Source: Bugula neritina (lineage: Eukaryota; Bryozoa; Gymnolaemata; Cheilostomatida; Bugulidae). From it: a stretch of DNA of 64,000 nucleotides. Under the pieces are notes generated by a model, which was given only the letters and a program-made list of their open reading frames with translations, was not told the DNA's origin and did no database searches. A program made the position numbers and the translations under genes. Location of the stretch: contig OZ037768.1 in the NCBI GenBank assembly GCA_964035545.1, positions 12,482,175 to 12,546,174 of the forward strand. Reading direction: 5' to 3'. This document shows, one piece after another, positions 59,777 through 64,000 of the stretch. Position 1 is the stretch's first letter. Each line of letters begins with the position of its first letter.

Positions 59777-62116
59777 AGTTTTAAAACTATTATGTGAAGA
59801 TTATATAGAAAACTATATAAAAGACATTATTATTATTAACTGCTATATATAAATATTTATTATGTTGCATTGAAAAAGAATAAGTTCTTAGCTCTCAAAC
59901 TACTTTTGTGATTTAAAATGAAGTGTGCTTTATTCAATGCTTTGGGCCTCGATACGTTGTTTAGTCATCAAGTTGTTATTTTGATTCTCATTCTCCAACA
60001 TAAAGGGGAACTTCAAAACATATTTAACTACGAATTTGGCATCAAAGAAACTAAAATCTTTGGTTTTGATACTAATTTCAAGTGTTTTACCAATGTTTAC
60101 TTCTAAATACTTGTTGAGTGTATACTGCTTGCTGTAACATCTTACCTATATTCACCTATATTTGTCTATTTAAAGCACTTTTGTGTAATTATATACATTT
60201 TCTTGCGTAATCACACATAATCACATATGTATAATATAGAGCAGCAAAAGTGTGTATTAGTCTGTGCAATATATCTGAGGGTAAAATTATTTTCCTCATT
60301 CAATACACACATATAAAGTGTACACCAAAACATACTTTGTTGTTGATTTTATATTCCACATAAATCCCTGGTGCATGTAATGTTGATAAGCATAGTCAAC
60401 CACACTAATTATACATTTTACCACAAGTTAGTAAGGGGTGAAAACGAATATTATAAAAACTTGCCAACCAGCCAATTCTACTAAACCATCTTAAAATTAG
60501 CAGCATGCTTCTTTAAACAGCAAGTTAATTATTAGAATTAATTTGTTTGTGTTGTTTAAATTGATCAAAGTTGACAAAAGTAAACTCATTTGAAATATTA
60601 AGAACTCTCTATAACTTGACAAATGTTGATTTGATAAATCATTTATGATCCTCCAATTGTAATGGTAGTAGCCTACTCAGTATAATATTATAAGCATTAG
60701 TGAGAAAACATAGGAGTTACTTCCCCAAAGAAATTAGGTGTATAACATTCCTGGTGTGTAGCGTGTATAATGTCAATATACTTAGACACATTATATCCAA
60801 AACATTATAGCTGCAAAGATATTATATTTGCAAAGCCTAACCTGCAATGAAAAATGCAAGCAACTCCAGTGGCCAGTTTTGTTATGTGTTCTGGAGTTAT
60901 CCTACTTACCAATACATAGCTCATTTAGCTATGTACATGGTGAAGACCACAACCAACCTATATAAACTCTGAATAATGAGTTTGGCAGCCTTACGCAACT
61001 TGATACTCTTGTGATCAGTAATTTCTGTGCAGTACTAGTTTTGTATAATTGCCGAATAGGGGTAACTGTGAAGTTCTTGGGACGTTCATCTAAATAGAAC
61101 ACAGTTGCATGCATACAGGATCTACCCCAAATATCATAATTGGCAAAATTATAACACATTTTACTAAAGTTTTTTCTGATGAAAATTCCTCTGAAGTGAA
61201 AAAAAAAATTTTCAGTTTATAAACAGTAATGATAATGGCGTACTGTAGAACCGAGTGATGTGCATTTGATTTAGCCTTCCTCTGCTATCAGTGGTGGCAC
61301 AAACTGTACAGCTAAAACATGAATTTTGCTGTAGATCTGAAAGAATATTTTTATTTATTTGTAATATTAAATAAATATAGATCAGATGGAACAAAATCTG
61401 CAAAGTTTCAATATATTTGTTGTGTCCCACCCAGTGGCCAATTGTACCCCGGTACCGGGGCACAATCGTCATGAAAATTTAATTATTCTGAAAGTTGTGA
61501 GAGAGATAGAAACAACAAACTGATACCTGTAATAGACAACAGATGCAGCATTAAGATTAGAGATTATTGAACTAGTAACTTGAAAAACAGAGGAATGAGA
61601 GGAAAAATTCCAAAATTCTACCCTTATTTTGCGCCCCCTCCCCGATCACCCCTATATTATAATATTATGTTGTTGAATAACGTTATGGCCAGCGGAAGTA
61701 TAACATCTTGTGTCTCCAGCTAAACATGACACGATAGTTTATGCCCAGGAACAGCAACTCCAAGTCATGCCTACTCTACTCATAGTCGTGTCGTCTCTAC
61801 ATGCGACGACCGGCCAATTAATATGGACAAAAACAAATAGAGTATAGGTCGACCAATCAGAGTCGAGCTCTTGTATATAACCAGCACCTTACGACGCCCA
61901 CGAGGGAAAGTACCACATGGGGCACAAATGAATGCCATAATACAGTTTGACCATAATACATGCAGTTGCTTGATACTGACACATAAGCGTGGCTCCAAGT
62001 AAGCATAGGAACAAGGGGGGGGGGGCATAGCGCAACATGCCTGGAGACTAAGCATTGCAACAATCTATCCCAGTGACATTCTGCCCTGTTTATTACAATT
62101 TCTTATGCTCGTTTCG

Positions 62117-62118
<2 letters not shown>
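59777..62118. other. 3' flank of ankyrin gene C and shared non-coding block
   Basis: Equivalent of 7898-10661 in unit A, but 60470-61058 differs from A and B. A 62-codon ORF is at 59918-60106. The GC-richer block with a poly-G tract is at about 61560-62100. No supported gene. Confidence 0.5.

Positions 62119-62158
<40 letters not shown>
62119..62158. repeat. (TA)n microsatellite, unit C
   Basis: Occupies the position where units A and B have a longer TA tract followed by the PLE; no PLE follows here. Confidence 0.95.
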
Positions 62159-62163
<5 letters not shown>

Positions 62164-63530
62164 GAGTGGCAGCCCAAGTGTAAAGGACAAACCCTGAGCT
62201 AGCCCACACTGTTATTCAGTAGCTACTTTTAATACCGTACTCTTTTCTTTACTTTATGTGACTTTTGCATAATGTAGTTTTTCTTACTTGTATTATTCTT
62301 GCTATCTGTCACAAATATTGCAGCATACCGCTGATAGCTGACACACAGACACACAGGCACATAACCCTACGTGATTAGATCATCTTAATAACCCACACGT
62401 AGTTAGTTATCCTCATAAATTTGCAACAATACATCATGTACTAGTTTCTAGCTTTGATCACTGCTTGTATTTAGTAGCTCACAATTTACTCACTGTCAAC
62501 AAAGCTCATTTGAAAAAAGTTCAAGTGGGTTTGAAAATAGTTGCTAATAAACATTATGACCAGTAACTGCTTGCACTGTGCAGGGACTTGAAGATTCAAA
62601 TACTTGATTTTAATTCCAGTTTAATGACTTTGCTTTGAAATACTTTGAAAATAAATCTATTCTAACATTTAAAATATTATGGAAAAACAGCAAATCTTCA
62701 TCAATTTTTTACAAAACTAAAATGTTTGCTACTGAGTCCTATTATATTATATTGAAGCTAGAGTAATAGTAGATTCAAACAATTTCTAAATTGAATCTAG
62801 AATGCCATTGTTGTATGACATCATCTCTATTTGTGTACATTTTTACAGAAAGCATTATTGTCATGAAGCTATGTTGAGGGTTAATATACTTATACTGCAA
62901 GAATTATATTAGGATTATTCAGAGACTTTTGAACTTCGATCATCAGTTAGGGTAAAGTTTGCATGAAAAAAATACTCAATAAATTAAAAGGAATTCTAGA
63001 ACGAGTTTTAGTAATTGGAAAATTTGGAACATCACTGAAGAAAACAGAACAACAAATGCAAGTAACATTTTCCAACCTCAATGTGAATGGGAAAATAAGT
63101 TCAACAAGGTAGGTTTACATGTAACGAGAGATGTTTGGGAGTAGCAAACCTCATCTGGAAGAATATAGTTATCAGAGAGCTAAGTATTACAAATCTCAGT
63201 CTTATACAAACTACCGGCTTGAGCATCACCAGCCAGCTGGATGGAATGTTTTAGATTATTACTAAAGAGAAACTGGTCTTCATATAATAGGTGATGGTCC
63301 TATATTCATACTGAGACAATAGATAGCATCTATAATGTGATGGATAACTGCAAGTACTCACATAACTCAATGTTATTGCAAGAAACATGCTCTTGGCTTC
63401 AAATTTGTGGGAGCATGGAATCTGGCCATGCAAACTTGGAAAACTTACCAATTTTTTATCTATCTTCATGCTAAAAAAACTTAAAATTTCCTTCTGCTTA
63501 ATATTTTGGAAGAAAATTGATCATATAATG
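62159..63530. other. Unit C segment without PLE, then inverted-gene flank
   Basis: About 62159-62690 is unique to this unit and occupies the position taken by the PLE in A and B. From about 62690 it matches 11870-12700 of unit A. The minus-strand frame with LAGDAQAGSLYKTEI has a TAG here. Another minus-strand frame (63251-63469, MKIDKKLVSF) has related sequence in A and B but is not clearly coding. Confidence 0.5.
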
Positions 63531-63665
63531 TTGACAACTATGTCTGTCAGCTGAAGAGCAACCGGTTCTAGCAGTTGAGGAGAGACTAGCACCATACTTC
63601 AACAGGATCTCTGCTATGAGAGCATGGTTTTTTTGCCTGCACATGTGCATTGGGGTTAATCCGTC
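63531..63665 (-). pseudogene. Inverted ankyrin exon e, unit C
   Basis: Minus-strand 135-base ankyrin exon after an AG acceptor. It begins DGLTPMHMCRQKNHA, contains EILLKYGASLSSTARTG, and has the lost-donor form (CAACATT instead of CAG|GTAAAT). Only one copy lies before the next exon to the right, unlike the three in A and B. Confidence 0.65.
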
Positions 63666-63908
63666 CTAAAATATGCCATAGCAGTAGCAACTCGATCAAA
63701 TATTCAATATTCAATACTCAAATAATATTTAATAAGAAAAGCTTTCAATTTTATGTTTTCCACTTCATGATAAGGATCATAGTTCACGAAAATAATCAGT
63801 TGGTATAACAGTTGCAGTTGCAACATTGCAACATTATGCTGCCGCACTGGCAGTTGATCACAAAAAGTAACTGTAACATCGCCAGCTGTTTGGAAAAAAT
63901 AGACTTAC

Positions 63909-64000
63909 TTTGGTATAACAGTTGGGACTAGCACCATTTTCCAACAGCATCGATACAATATCACTGAGTCCATCCTTAACAGCAAGGTGTAGGGGGGTGA
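63909..64000 (-). CDS. Inverted ankyrin exon d, unit C (cut by window edge)
   Basis: Minus-strand open frame reading TPLHLAVKDGLSDIVSML to NGASPNCYTK with an intact donor AAA|GTAAGT, nearly identical to exon d of the plus-strand genes. The intron to 63665 is a shortened version of the plus-strand d-e intron. It shows that a further ankyrin copy in reverse orientation continues beyond the window. Confidence 0.7.

Overview
The window is AT-rich, intron-rich eukaryotic DNA with no operons, tRNA or rRNA genes. Animal-type ankyrin-repeat/ZU5 exons with GT-AG introns, a B-box-like zinc finger, Penelope-like elements with hammerhead ribozymes, and a Ty1/copia element primed by the initiator-tRNA anticodon stem all point to an early-branching invertebrate. 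A demosponge is my guess, not a demonstration.

Layout: about three copies of a roughly 17-kb segmental duplication lie head to tail. The unit order is B-box mini-gene, plus-strand ankyrin/ZU5 gene, shared non-coding block with an (AT)n tract, Penelope-like element (PLE), inverted ankyrin exons on the minus strand, inverted PLE relic, then a CTA-rich trinucleotide array. Unit A covers about 698-16400 and lacks the B-box part. Unit B covers about 16400-50930. Unit C runs from about 50930 past the right edge, which cuts through another minus-strand ankyrin copy. The ankyrin/ZU5 gene is at 2909-7897, 25212-30359 and 54551-59776. Thirteen frame-consistent exons can be placed in each copy. They encode about 532 residues: six ankyrin repeats, a basic linker and one C-terminal ZU5 domain, with no UPA or death domain. 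All three copies stay open.

Unit B is longer because it took up mobile DNA that A and C lack, so A and C serve as empty-site controls. The insertions are: (1) a 5.2-kb element (18239-23427) with ~1.2-kb terminal inverted repeats and a broken gene for a FEN1/XPG-like 5'-nuclease with a cysteine-rich tail; (2) a 164-bp MITE in an ankyrin intron (25518-25681); (3) a 2.5-kb hAT-like fold-back with an AT-only core (31865-34395, 8-bp target duplication); (4) a ~0.7-kb insertion carrying a complete hammerhead ribozyme (40118-40800); (5) an 8.2-kb Ty1/copia retrotransposon (41725-49940) with 275-bp LTRs that look identical, itself containing a Harbinger-type element, which contains fold-back DNA and a further 3.3-kb element.

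Nothing here works as a shared pathway. The biology is local gene amplification, inversion and exon duplication plus transposon nesting. The most unusual item is the TIR element whose only recognisable enzyme is a structure-specific-nuclease-like protein. The second is the hammerhead ribozymes. All assignments are by eye. Splice sites, the 5' ends of the ankyrin genes and the exon f boundary are the least certain points.
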